This document shows, piece after piece, positions 45,637-54,084 of a DNA stretch of 64,000 bases. Source of the DNA: an uncultured Prochlorococcus sp. (lineage in GTDB: Bacteria > Cyanobacteriota > Cyanobacteriia > PCC-6307 > Cyanobiaceae); contig CACFAG010000004.1 in assembly GCA_902564235.1 (NCBI GenBank), positions 16,565 through 80,564 on the forward strand. Direction: 5' to 3'. Positions within the stretch are counted from its first letter, which is position 1. Every line of letters starts with the position of its first letter. The position numbers and the translations under genes were made by a program. The notes beneath the pieces are model-generated. The model was not told the origin of the DNA, ran no database searches, and worked only from the letters and a program-made list of their open reading frames with translations.

Positions 45637-45780
45637 TCAACCGTTACTCTGTTTAAGTATTTCAACACACCTAGAAATACAAGTACCATCTTTTATATCG
45701 CATGTGGAAATGCATTCAAAATAACTTTCAACAGGATCAGAAATATGAAACTGTTTATCTTGAAAATCATAATTTTTCAT
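45637..45780 (-). CDS. 47-aa four-cysteine small protein
   Basis: Missing from the ORF track. The gene encodes MKNYDFQDKQFHISDPVESYFECIS-TCDIKDGTCISRCVEILKQSNG. Four cysteines form two CxxxC pairs six residues apart (CISTC...CISRC), like the coiled-coil-helix or zinc-binding small proteins. The frame is intact over 47 codons and ends 5 bases from the htrA stop (convergent). Coding is supported by Cys spacing and lack of alternative structure; function unknown. Confidence 0.7.
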   Translation of the reverse strand: MKNYDFQDKQFHISDPVESYFECISTCDIKDGTCISRCVEILKQSNG

Positions 45781-45920
45781 ATAAATTAGTAAAACTTTTT
45801 TGTATATTTTAGAATAAATAAAGAAAGTAAACTATGTAAAGATAAATAAGTGATCTTGCCTAGTTAAATGTAAACTTTCTGTAAGATAATCAAATTTTTT
45901 TTAAATTAATTTTTTATTAA

Positions 45921-47552
45921 TTACAAATTTTTTTTCATATTTTTATTTTTTTCTAAAAAATATTCGTAATTACCATCGTATGAAAATAACTTTGAATCTT
46001 TAATTTCAATAATTCTATTAGAAACCTTTGAAATAAAATATCGATCATGAGAAATTATTAATAACGAACCTTTGTAATTTTTAATTGCTAATTCTAAGTT
46101 TTCTTTAGATTGCAGATCCAAATGATTAGTTGGCTCATCCAATAGCAGGAAATTACTTGGATGAATAATCATTAAAGCCAATGCTAATCTTGCCTTTTCT
46201 CCCCCACTGAGTTGTTTAACAAATTTAAAAACAGTTTCATTGTGAAATCCAAAACCTCCTAAAAATGTTCTTATTTTTTTTTGTGACCATTCTGGAGATT
46301 TATTACATATTAAATCAATAACCCTTTCCTCAAGTGAGAGTGCTTCAGCTTGATTCTGTTCATAATAGCTAGTTATTATATTATGTTTGCCAAGATTAAT
46401 TTCTCCAATTTCTGGAGATATTTTTTTCATAATGATTTTAAGCAATGTAGATTTACCGCAGCCATTTGGTCCTAATATTGCTATTTTCTCCCCCGAAGAA
46501 ATCTTTAAATTTACATCTAGAAAAAGAATTTTATCCTCAAAACTATGAGACAAATTTTTAATATTTAGAACTAATTTTCCTGAGCGAGGACAATCAGGAA
46601 AATTAAAAAAAGGACTTTTTGAGTTTGCTCTAGAAACCTCAATTTTAGAAATCTTTTCTAATTGTTTTTCCCTACTCTTGGCTTGAGAGCTTCTAGTTGC
46701 ACTTGCTCTAAATCTATCTATAAACTTCTTCTGAATCTCAATTTCCTTTTGTTGTAATTGATATGCTTTATTTTGTGATTCTTCATTTAAAGATTTCTGT
46801 TCCATAAAAAAAGAATAGTTCCCATTATAGATTTCAGAAATTCCTCTATCTATAAAAATTATTTTTTTACATAATTTATCTAAAAAATATCTATCATGGC
46901 TAATTATAATAATTGCAATCCTCAGCGAAGATAAATATTCTTCAAGCCAAAAAATAGTATCTAAATCTAAATGATTAGTTGGTTCATCCAATAAAAGTAA
47001 ATCAGGCTTTTGCAGAATTATTTTTCCTAGTGCAACTTTCATCTGCCAACCTCCAGAAAAATTGCCAACTAATTTATCAGCATCTTCGACAGAAAAACCT
47101 AGTTTTGGTAATATCTTTTCTACATCAGATTGCATTTTATAGCCACCTGAAGCTTCAAATTTTGCTTGATATTTTGCTAGTTGACTTACTAATATCTCAA
47201 GTTCTTCAGGATGTTTTTTAAAATCCAATGATTTCATTTTATTCTCAATTTCTAAAAGTTTTATTTTAAAAACTTGTATATCTTTGAAAGAACTTTCTAA
47301 TTCTTCTCTCACCGAAGAATTCAAGTCACAATCTAACTCTTGTTTTAAATGAGCAATTTTGGGATTTCCCTCTTTTATGATCATTCCACTTGTTTGATCT
47401 TCCTCTCCAATTAAAATCTTAAATTGTGTTGATTTACCTGCCCCATTGGGACCAACCAAGCCAATTTTTTCTCCTTTCTTAATCTCCCAATTAATATTTT
47501 TTAAAACAACATCTGTAGAATAAATTTTACTTACACCTTCGAATCTAATCAC
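45921..47552 (-). CDS. ABC-F family ATPase
   Basis: A 543-aa soluble duplicated ATPase. Both nucleotide-binding domains are complete: Walker A GPNGAGKST near residue 36 and GPNGCGKST near 345; signatures NFSGGWQMK and LSGGEKARL; Walker B LLLLDEPTNHLD near 186 and FLLLDEPTNHLD near 460. The linker with KKFIDRFRASATRSSQAKSREKQLEKI is typical of ribosome-acting ABC-F proteins. No membrane domain. Which ABC-F subtype (Uup, EttA, YbiT type) is undecided. Confidence 0.9.
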   Translation of the reverse strand: MIRFEGVSKIYSTDVVLKNINWEIKKGEKIGLVGPNGAGKSTQFKILIGEEDQTSGMIIKEGNPKIAHLKQELDCDLNSSVREELESSFKDIQVFKIKLLEIENKMKSLDFKKHPEELEILVSQLAKYQAKFEASGGYKMQSDVEKILPKLGFSVEDADKLVGNFSGGWQMKVALGKIILQKPDLLLLDEPTNHLDLDTIFWLEEYLSSLRIAIIIISHDRYFLDKLCKKIIFIDRGISEIYNGNYSFFMEQKSLNEESQNKAYQLQQKEIEIQKKFIDRFRASATRSSQAKSREKQLEKISKIEVSRANSKSPFFNFPDCPRSGKLVLNIKNLSHSFEDKILFLDVNLKISSGEKIAILGPNGCGKSTLLKIIMKKISPEIGEINLGKHNIITSYYEQNQAEALSLEERVIDLICNKSPEWSQKKIRTFLGGFGFHNETVFKFVKQLSGGEKARLALALMIIHPSNFLLLDEPTNHLDLQSKENLELAIKNYKGSLLIISHDRYFISKVSNRIIEIKDSKLFSYDGNYEYFLEKNKNMKKNL

Positions 47553-47624
47553 TTTTTAAAAATAGAGTTTACGAACATCTAATGCTTATTTACTAAAAAA
47601 TATTTTGTGGAATAAAATTAGATT

Positions 47625-47801
47625 ATGAAAAGAATAGAACAAATTGTAGTAATTTTCATAGCTGCTGCTCTCGCAATTCCAAGTTATTGGTTTTTTTGGA
47701 CTTTAGCAGGTGGAGGTGGTTACAACCAAAGAATAAAACCTATGACAAATCAAAATAAAAATCATTCTAAACCTTTTCCTAAAGACCTCCTCGAGCCTTG
47801 A
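47625..47801 (+). CDS. 58-aa single-TM small protein
   Basis: Missing from the ORF track. The gene encodes MKRIEQIVVIFIAAALAIPSYWFFWTLAGGGGYNQRIKPMTNQ..., with one membrane helix near residues 7-28, a Gly4 segment and a polar tail ending FPKDLLEP. Start ATG at 47625 and stop at 47801 give a clean frame. Its 3' end overlaps the convergent Nif11-like gene by 23 bases. No family recognised; similar small single-helix proteins are often photosystem- or transporter-associated. Confidence 0.68.
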   Translation: MKRIEQIVVIFIAAALAIPSYWFFWTLAGGGGYNQRIKPMTNQNKNHSKPFPKDLLEP

Positions 47802-48009
47802 CTAACCACATTTTAGTAGCCTCATCGTCAATGGTACTTAAATATTCAATAACCTCTTCTTTGGTAACAGAAACATTTAACTCCTTGCCCATATCGCATA
47901 TTTTATCTAAAGCTTTTTTTGGATTAGTCAAGGCTGTCATAAACAAACTTTGTTTCTTTTTGGAGTCGTTTGCTATTAAGTTGTAGAGCTTTTCAGCATT
48001 ACTAGACAT
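47779..48009 (-). CDS. Nif11-like leader-type small protein
   Basis: A 76-aa protein whose layout resembles Nif11-derived leader peptides: LYNLIANDSKKKQSLFMTALTNPKKALDKICDMGKELNVSVTKEEVIEYLST, with the L...A-x-x-P-x-x-x-L...G...VT-x-EE pattern. It ends in KARGGL: a Gly-Gly only one residue from the C-terminus, so there is essentially no core peptide after it. No LanM or radical-SAM maturase is next to it. Either a stand-alone Nif11 relative or a remnant; the family call is tentative. Confidence 0.55.
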   Translation of the reverse strand: MSSNAEKLYNLIANDSKKKQSLFMTALTNPKKALDKICDMGKELNVSVTKEEVIEYLSTIDDEATKMWLVKARGGL

Positions 48010-48044
48010 GTTTTTTAAAATCTATTTATTAATAGATTATTACT

Positions 48045-48383
48045 TCAAGCTACATTTTGTTCATTATATTTAGTAATAGATAGATCATAATCCGTATCTT
48101 TCATTTCTTTTGCTGATGCATCTGCCATACTTCTCGCATCTAAACATAAAACCTTTCTTAGTTTCGCAAAGTTAGCCGCATGAGATTTTCTACCTTCTTT
48201 TTGAGCAAAATACTCAGACTGTTGAAGTATATGGTGGAGATGAGTTAATAAATATGGACTAATTACAGCTGATACCAAGACATCGCTATTTTCCTTATCA
48301 AGAGGATCAGAATTAACTAATCTTTTTTTCTTCTTATCAATTATCGACCTTTTTGGTGAATCAAGTTTTCTGGAATTTTTCAT
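48045..48383 (-). CDS. Hypothetical basic protein
   Basis: Using the Met at 48383 (MKNSRKLDSPKRSIIDKKKKRLVNSD...) gives 112 aa. The N-terminal third is very basic, then a helical middle AVISPYLLTHLHHILQQSEYFAQKEGRKSHAANFAKLRKVLCLDARSMADASAKEMKD. No known family recognised. It faces the RHH gene across a 118-base divergent region that contains an inverted repeat, so the two may be controlled together. Confidence 0.68.
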   Translation of the reverse strand: MKNSRKLDSPKRSIIDKKKKRLVNSDPLDKENSDVLVSAVISPYLLTHLHHILQQSEYFAQKEGRKSHAANFAKLRKVLCLDARSMADASAKEMKDTDYDLSITKYNEQNVA

Positions 48384-48425
48384 GGCTAATAAAAACAACT
48401 AATTGATCCGGACATATATTTCCTT

Positions 48426-48479
48426 ACTTATAATATACACAAAGATAGTATCCTTGACTAACTGTGTATACTTATAAGT
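48426..48479. promoter_or_regulatory. Imperfect inverted repeat between divergent genes
   Basis: ACTTATAATATACACA at 48426-48441 is mirrored by TGTGTATACTTATAAGT at 48463-48479, differing by one extra base, with 21 bases between the arms. The right arm itself contains the 10-bp palindrome ACTTATAAGT. It lies 22 bases before the RHH gene start and 42 from the start of the 112-aa gene. Typical geometry for autoregulation by a ribbon-helix-helix dimer; no binding data. Confidence 0.5.
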
Positions 48480-48500
48480 AACAGTTATCAACTTTGACTC

Positions 48501-48803
48501 ATGGCTACCCGTCAAAATTCAACAAATGGGAAGCCTAAATCTCCCAGAATTCAAGTAGTTCTTCCAGAATTAATATGTGAGCAGCTTACTATTTTAGCTA
48601 GTAATGAATCTAGGACAGTTAGTAACATGGCAAAAGTATTAATACAAGAAGGTATAAAAAGATACTTCGAAAAAGAGGGAGAATCACTTTTTTCAGAAAA
48701 TAATTTAACTACCTATAAATTTAGAGAAGAACTTGAAAAACAAAGCGTCAAAAGATTAAAAAAAGCTCCTCAAAGGATTAGATACTATAAAAAATCTGAT
48801 TAA
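48501..48803 (+). CDS. Ribbon-helix-helix (CopG-like) DNA-binding protein
   Basis: A 100-aa protein with the MetJ/Arc-type pattern: PRIQVVLPELICEQLTILASNESRTVSNMAKVLIQEGIKRYFEKEGE, a beta strand followed by two helices, near residues 14-58. The basic tail RLKKAPQRIRYYKK is extra. Probably a transcriptional regulator; there is no toxin ORF of expected type beside it, so an antitoxin role is unsupported. The inverted repeat just upstream is a candidate operator. Converges on ktrA with a 6-base gap. Confidence 0.75.
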   Translation: MATRQNSTNGKPKSPRIQVVLPELICEQLTILASNESRTVSNMAKVLIQEGIKRYFEKEGESLFSENNLTTYKFREELEKQSVKRLKKAPQRIRYYKKSD

Positions 48804-48809
48804 AAATAA

Positions 48810-49514
48810 TTAGTTTTGAGGCAATTTCTGTAGATCTGCAGTTTTTCCCATAACTACCAAAATATTTCCTCTTTCCAAAATATATTTTGCCGGAGGATTA
48901 ACTGTTAATTCTTCAGCAGGACCTGCTGCTAGAACATTGACTAAATAATTTTTCCTCAAATTTAAATCTCTCAAAGATCTTCCAATAAATTGCTCTGGAA
49001 CAGTTATTTCATCTATACCAGTTTGGTTATCTAGTACCAATCTTTCAATGAGATTGGGTCTCACTAGCTCTAAACCCAATCTTTCGCCTTGCATTCTGGA
49101 AGGAAAGACAACTTTGTCTGCGCCTACCCTTTTTAACATTTTTTCGTGCAAGTCACTCGTAGCTCTCGCTATTACTCTTTTCACTTTACTACCATCACTA
49201 TCCTTCGCAATAAGTGTTGTAGTTATGCTCGCTTCAATAGGTTCACTTATACCTACAACAACAGTATTCATTTCAAGTATCCCAGATTCCTTCATAGACT
49301 CTTCATCAGTACAATCTACGACTCTAGCTTCTATTGAAGGTTCCAATTGCCTTAAATCATCAATAGCTTTTTCCGAACAGTCTGCAGCTAGAACTTCTAC
49401 ACCATTACTTATAAGTTCTCGACAAACAGCAGTCCCAAATCTTCCAACGCCAACAACTGCAAAAGTGAGGGCTTCCTTTTCTCTCTTTTGAGACCACTGC
49501 CACCAATCAGCCAT
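48810..49514 (-). CDS. ktrA: KtrA/TrkA-type potassium channel RCK regulator
   Basis: A 234-aa cytosolic regulatory subunit that binds nucleotide and gates a TrkH/KtrB channel. Rossmann motif FAVVGVGRFGTAVCRELISNGVEV near residue 18, then VDCTDEESMKESGI, and a C-terminal RCK_C domain (VPEQFIGRSLRDLNLRKNYLVNVLAA). It follows ktrB by 18 bases on the minus strand, in a unit with the SLC13 permease. Confidence 0.9.
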   Translation of the reverse strand: MADWWQWSQKREKEALTFAVVGVGRFGTAVCRELISNGVEVLAADCSEKAIDDLRQLEPSIEARVVDCTDEESMKESGILEMNTVVVGISEPIEASITTTLIAKDSDGSKVKRVIARATSDLHEKMLKRVGADKVVFPSRMQGERLGLELVRPNLIERLVLDNQTGIDEITVPEQFIGRSLRDLNLRKNYLVNVLAAGPAEELTVNPPAKYILERGNILVVMGKTADLQKLPQN

Positions 49515-49532
49515 AATACAAATTAGTCAGTT

Positions 49533-50936
49533 CTAAACATAAAGATCAGCTCTAGGGTAGCCAATTCTCTTTTGTCTATCTATTCTACTCTTATATAGAG
49601 CCTGCCAAAGTGCACTTAATAGCAAAAGGATACCAAGTCTGCCCACAAACATACCTACAATAAGAATAAATTGGCCAAAATGATTTAATTTTGCAGTTAA
49701 ACCAATATCAAAACCAACTGTTGCAAATGCTGATATGCAAGTGAAGAGAATTTCTAAAAATGTGAACGATTCTTTTTTGACAAAGGTATTTGTTGTACTT
49801 AGCAGCATTGCCATTAAAAGAACGAAAAGCAAAGACCCTACTGTTATTCCAACTGCCTTAAGGATCACTTTATCTGAAATTAATCTATTGCTAATAATTA
49901 CATCTTTCTGACCTCTTAAAGTTGATCTAGTTGCAGCCATTAAAGCAATAAATGTTGTTGTTTTTATACCTCCACCAGTGCCTCCAGTACTTGCTCCAAT
50001 AAACATCAATGTCATCAATAACAAGAGACCAGTATCTGAAATAGAGTTCAAGGAGATTGGGTAATTTGTAAAGCCGGCAGTTCTTGCACTCACAGTTTCT
50101 AAGATTGAGGATAATAACCTTTCAAGAAAATTCAAATCATTAAAAAATTGACTACTAAGCAATGATTCAGTGATGAAGAATCCCAATGATCCAAAAAATA
50201 TTAGAGATAAACTTGTTCTAATAACCAGTCGGGAATGAAGACTCAATTTTTTATATGAGAGGTTTTTTTTATTACTCCAAATATCATCAAAAACACGCCA
50301 TCCCAGGCCACCCATGACAATGAGAAAAACAAATACACTATTAACCAATAAATTTGTCCTGTAGTCCTGAAGACTATTTGACCATAAAGAAAAACCTGCA
50401 TTGTTATATGCAGATATGCTGTGAAAAATTGAAGACCAAAGTCTTTCCCCATTATTTTGTATATCTACAAATCCAAAAGAATATAAAACAATTGCACCAA
50501 AAGATATGATACAAGTTGCAGTAATAGCAATGCTTTGAAAAGTTCGACCAATACCTCCAACTCCAAATTCATCTAAAGTCTTTCCTTTATCTAATCTAGT
50601 TCTAAGCTTTGTGCCCTTTACAACGAAACCTTGTAAAAATGTCGTAATTGCCATTAATCCTAGCCCACCTGATAAAAGCATAAAAGCCAAGAAAACTTGG
50701 CCAAAAAAATTTAAATCAACACCAACATCTATTATGGTTAAACCAGTAACTGTTATAGCAGAAGTAGATGTAAAAAATGCTTCCCACAAACCGACATTTG
50801 AAGATGAACATAGAGGGGAGCTTAAGATTAAAGTTCCAAATAAAATAATAAATAATCCTGTAACGATAGTAAATTGAGGTACAGATAGTTTTCTGTAAGA
50901 TTCTTTTAATTTATAAACATTACTTGTGAATTTCAC
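49533..50936 (-). CDS. ktrB: TrkH/KtrB-family cation transporter
   Basis: A 467-aa K+ (or Na+) transporter of the SKT family. Evidence: four membrane-pore-membrane repeats with glycine-rich selectivity segments, for example FTSTSAITVTGLTIID near 52, HSISAYNNAGFSLW near 190 and LTMTLMFIGASTGGTGGGIKTTTF near 310. KtrB from Synechocystis (NtpJ) is the named relative. It is one base after the SLC13 gene stop and followed by ktrA, an operon of ion transporters. Confidence 0.9.
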   Translation of the reverse strand: MKFTSNVYKLKESYRKLSVPQFTIVTGLFIILFGTLILSSPLCSSSNVGLWEAFFTSTSAITVTGLTIIDVGVDLNFFGQVFLAFMLLSGGLGLMAITTFLQGFVVKGTKLRTRLDKGKTLDEFGVGGIGRTFQSIAITATCIISFGAIVLYSFGFVDIQNNGERLWSSIFHSISAYNNAGFSLWSNSLQDYRTNLLVNSVFVFLIVMGGLGWRVFDDIWSNKKNLSYKKLSLHSRLVIRTSLSLIFFGSLGFFITESLLSSQFFNDLNFLERLLSSILETVSARTAGFTNYPISLNSISDTGLLLLMTLMFIGASTGGTGGGIKTTTFIALMAATRSTLRGQKDVIISNRLISDKVILKAVGITVGSLLFVLLMAMLLSTTNTFVKKESFTFLEILFTCISAFATVGFDIGLTAKLNHFGQFILIVGMFVGRLGILLLLSALWQALYKSRIDRQKRIGYPRADLYV

Positions 50937-50937
50937 T

Positions 50938-52746
50938 TTATTTGAAATTTAAAATTATTAATGCTGGAACTGTAAATGTCATTATAAATGTTAATCCAGC
51001 TCCGTATTTTGTAATATCAAAAAACTTATATCTACCAGGCCCGTAAACCATTAAATTTGTTTGATAACCCATAGGAGTCAAGAAAGATTGACTTGCTCCG
51101 AATAGAACGAGCATTATTAAAGCGCTAGGAGAAATGTCTAAAACATTTGAAAATTCAATAGCAACGGGCAAAATTAAAGCAACTGAAGCTGCATTACTAA
51201 TAAATTGGGTTAAGATAACTGTCAATAAAAAAATTATGACTAATGCAAAATAGAGAGGCATTCCATTAAGAGCAAAATTGAGATTGAGTGCTATTAAATC
51301 TGCTAATCCTGTTACTTGCAAAGCAACACTGAAACATGATAATGATCCCAGCAATAAAATAATGTCTAACCTAACTGATTTTTGTATTTCTGCAGGTCTT
51401 AAACATCCACAAGTAACCATTGCAATAACGGCTAAAAGAACTGAACCAACTAATGGAATATTAGTAACCGAAGGCAAAACAACCATTCCAATTGCAATTG
51501 CAATAGATATAGGTTTTTTGATCAAAACTGGTAAATCATCTTCGAATTGATCTAAAATGAGCAAATCATTACTTGCCTGCAAACCTCTGATTGAATCTAA
51601 AGGCGCTTGCAATAATAATACATCTCCAGCCCTTAAAACAGCTTGGCCTAATCTCTCTCGAACAGTTTGCTGACCTCTTCTCAGCGCCAAAACAGTTGCA
51701 TTATGTCGCTGCCTGAATCTGAATTCTCTCAAACTTGCACCAGCCAGAGTTGAGCCTGCAGGCAACAAGGCTTCAAAGGTTTTAGTACCTTCATCATCTG
51801 AAAAAACATTAGCTCCTCTGAAAGATTTTTTATTTTCTCCTAATAAAATGGTGTGTTCCTGTTGCAGTCTTAACAAATCAGCTCTTGTAACACGGATTAT
51901 TAATCTATCATCCGGCTCAATCTTTCTATCCGCCAAAGGAGGAAGAATAACTTCTCCATTTCTTTGCAACTCCAGAACATCAACATCAAATCGTCTTTGC
52001 AATCTACTATTTCTTACAGATTGTCCAACTAACTCTGATTCATAGGGAATAGTGACTTCGGTAAAGTAAATATTCATATCCCCATTTTTAATAAAGTCTG
52101 TGTGTCTTCCTCTATCTGGTAAAAGCAGATCAGAGCTTAAAATCATATAGGTAGTGCCAATAAGCCACACAGGAATTCCTATTGAAGTCAAACTAAATAA
52201 CTCTAAAGCTCCATAACCTAATTGTTGACTTATATCACTTACGAGAAGATTGACAGAGCTGCCCAATAATGTCAGAGTTCCTCCTAATACAGTCGCAAAA
52301 GAAAGAGGTAATAAAACTTTGGATGGCGATATTTTTCTGCGCTCACACCAACCTTCAATTAAAGGCAACAAGGATGCAACTACTGGAGTATTAGGAACAA
52401 TTCCAGATATTGGGGCAATCAAAAAAGCTATTAATGAAATTAATGTTTTTGGGGTTTTAACACTTTCAGAAGAAATCAATTCTCTTACTCTGTCTAAAGC
52501 ACCACTTTTAAATAATGCAGAAGAGACTGCAAATAAACCCATAAGAGTAATTAAAGATGGGCTGCCAAATCCAGCTAATGCTTTTTCAGGAGATAAAACC
52601 CCAGTAACTATAAATATTCCAACACATAATAAACCTGTCAATTCAGGCGCGATGGTATTTTTGATAAACATAATTATTGACATTATTAAAACTACTACCG
52701 TTATGAACGCATCAAAATTATTACTAACAACTGCTATGAAATTCAT
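50938..52746 (-). CDS. SLC13/DASS-family permease with two RCK_C domains
   Basis: A 602-aa permease with about 10 membrane helices and a central cytosolic region (about residues 225-390) containing two TrkA_C-type domains: ESELVGQSVRNSRLQRRFDVDVLELQRNGEVILPP and GSTLAGASLREFRFRQRHNATVLALRRG. Homologs transport sulfate, carboxylates or other anions; substrate here is unknown. PNTPVVASLLPLI and FISNAASVALILPVAIEF are the conserved SLC13 signature pairs. It heads the unit SLC13-ktrB-ktrA, and its regulatory domains match those of KtrA. Confidence 0.9.
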   Translation of the reverse strand: MNFIAVVSNNFDAFITVVVLIMSIIMFIKNTIAPELTGLLCVGIFIVTGVLSPEKALAGFGSPSLITLMGLFAVSSALFKSGALDRVRELISSESVKTPKTLISLIAFLIAPISGIVPNTPVVASLLPLIEGWCERRKISPSKVLLPLSFATVLGGTLTLLGSSVNLLVSDISQQLGYGALELFSLTSIGIPVWLIGTTYMILSSDLLLPDRGRHTDFIKNGDMNIYFTEVTIPYESELVGQSVRNSRLQRRFDVDVLELQRNGEVILPPLADRKIEPDDRLIIRVTRADLLRLQQEHTILLGENKKSFRGANVFSDDEGTKTFEALLPAGSTLAGASLREFRFRQRHNATVLALRRGQQTVRERLGQAVLRAGDVLLLQAPLDSIRGLQASNDLLILDQFEDDLPVLIKKPISIAIAIGMVVLPSVTNIPLVGSVLLAVIAMVTCGCLRPAEIQKSVRLDIILLLGSLSCFSVALQVTGLADLIALNLNFALNGMPLYFALVIIFLLTVILTQFISNAASVALILPVAIEFSNVLDISPSALIMLVLFGASQSFLTPMGYQTNLMVYGPGRYKFFDITKYGAGLTFIMTFTVPALIILNFK

Positions 52747-52795
52747 ATGAAACTTATTTAACTTAATATACCCAAAAACAATATTGGAAAAAAGT

Positions 52796-53989
52796 TTAAT
52801 TAGAATTATCTTTTTTTAGAAACTTTTTAAAAATAGATTTTTTCTGGAATATCCATGAAGATACGGATTTTAAACTTTCATTGATATCAGGCAACTTAGA
52901 GGCATATATAAGTCTTCTAGCCTCAAAAGCAAATTTCCCAGATAAAGTAATTCCAAGCGCAGAAATTGAAGCTTCACCTATTCCTAAGCTAATCATTTCT
53001 CCATTATCTTGATAATCAAAAGGTAAAGGATTTTTACCTTGAATTATTAGTTCTATATTTTTAGCAAGATGATTTCCTTCCTGCATAGCAACCTGAGCTG
53101 TAATAGGTAAATCCTCCATCCCTGCAATGATTGAGATATCTCCAATGGCAAAACAATTCCTATAATTTTCAATTTGCAATTTATTATTAACTAAAATTCT
53201 TCCATACTTTTTTGTTATTTCATCAGATTTCAAATAATGCAAATTAGGTTTAACACCTGCAGTCCAAATAACAATATCTTTAGCAAAAGAAGTCACTCCA
53301 TCCTCACCAGAAATAATAATTTCAGATTCTGAGACTTCTTCAACTTTAGAATTTAAAAGGACTTTAATTTTTCTTTTTTCTAGTGCTCTCTCTGCTTCTT
53401 CTCTATTAAAAATCTTATTTCTATATAGAATTTCATTAGATTTTTCAATTACATTAATTTCAAATTGATCCACAAATATATCTTTAATTTTACATGCTAA
53501 CTCAACGCCAGAGGGACCACCTCCAACAATGAAAATTTTTTTTTGTAACGAAGTTTTTTGTAATTTTTCTAAAAAAGACTCTAATTTATTTAAATCATTA
53601 AGATCATTAAAAAAATAACAATATTCATCTACGCCTTTTGTTGAGAAACTATTTGGCATAGATCCTGTGCAGATGACAAGATATTGATAATTTACTTTTA
53701 ATTCGTCACTAAATTCAAGAAAATTATCTTTGAAAGAAATAGTTGTTAAAGAATTTTTTAAAAAAGTTACACCAACATCAGAAAAAATATTTGCAAATTT
53801 TGGCGTGGCTTCCCACGTTCTTATTTCTTTACTTAAAACTTCATACATTAAAGGTTTAAATATAAAGTTTGATGCAGAATCAACTACAAGAATAGGTAAT
53901 GCAGGATTCAGTTTCTTTAAATTCAAAGCGGCTGTCATGCCTGCAAAACCTGCTCCAACTATTACTATTGGTTTTTGTATTGATTTCAT
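52796..53989 (-). CDS. ndbB: Type II NADH dehydrogenase (NDH-2)
   Basis: A 397-aa FAD/NAD(P)H flavoprotein that passes electrons to quinone without pumping. The FAD motif IVGAGFAGMTAALNLKKLNP is at residues 10-29, the NAD(P)H motif IFIVGGGPSGVELACKI near 150, and the C-terminal FAD-site CFAIGDISIIAG near 290. Several NDH-2 or sulfide-quinone types are similar; NDH-2 is preferred because no SQR Cys pair is seen. Divergent from cysH. Confidence 0.85.
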   Translation of the reverse strand: MKSIQKPIVIVGAGFAGMTAALNLKKLNPALPILVVDSASNFIFKPLMYEVLSKEIRTWEATPKFANIFSDVGVTFLKNSLTTISFKDNFLEFSDELKVNYQYLVICTGSMPNSFSTKGVDEYCYFFNDLNDLNKLESFLEKLQKTSLQKKIFIVGGGPSGVELACKIKDIFVDQFEINVIEKSNEILYRNKIFNREEAERALEKRKIKVLLNSKVEEVSESEIIISGEDGVTSFAKDIVIWTAGVKPNLHYLKSDEITKKYGRILVNNKLQIENYRNCFAIGDISIIAGMEDLPITAQVAMQEGNHLAKNIELIIQGKNPLPFDYQDNGEMISLGIGEASISALGITLSGKFAFEARRLIYASKLPDINESLKSVSSWIFQKKSIFKKFLKKDNSN

Positions 53990-54084
53990 TAACGAAGTAT
54001 TGTTATACGTAAATGTATTATTAAACTAAACGAATAATTTTCAAATTGAGCGAAATAAAATTAATCTCATAACCAAATTCAAGA

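Noticed and set aside
45869-45885. TTACA direct repeats resembling an RpaB HLR1 box
   Set aside because: CTTACAGAAAGTTTACA has six bases between TTACA units instead of the five of HLR1, so not enough to call.
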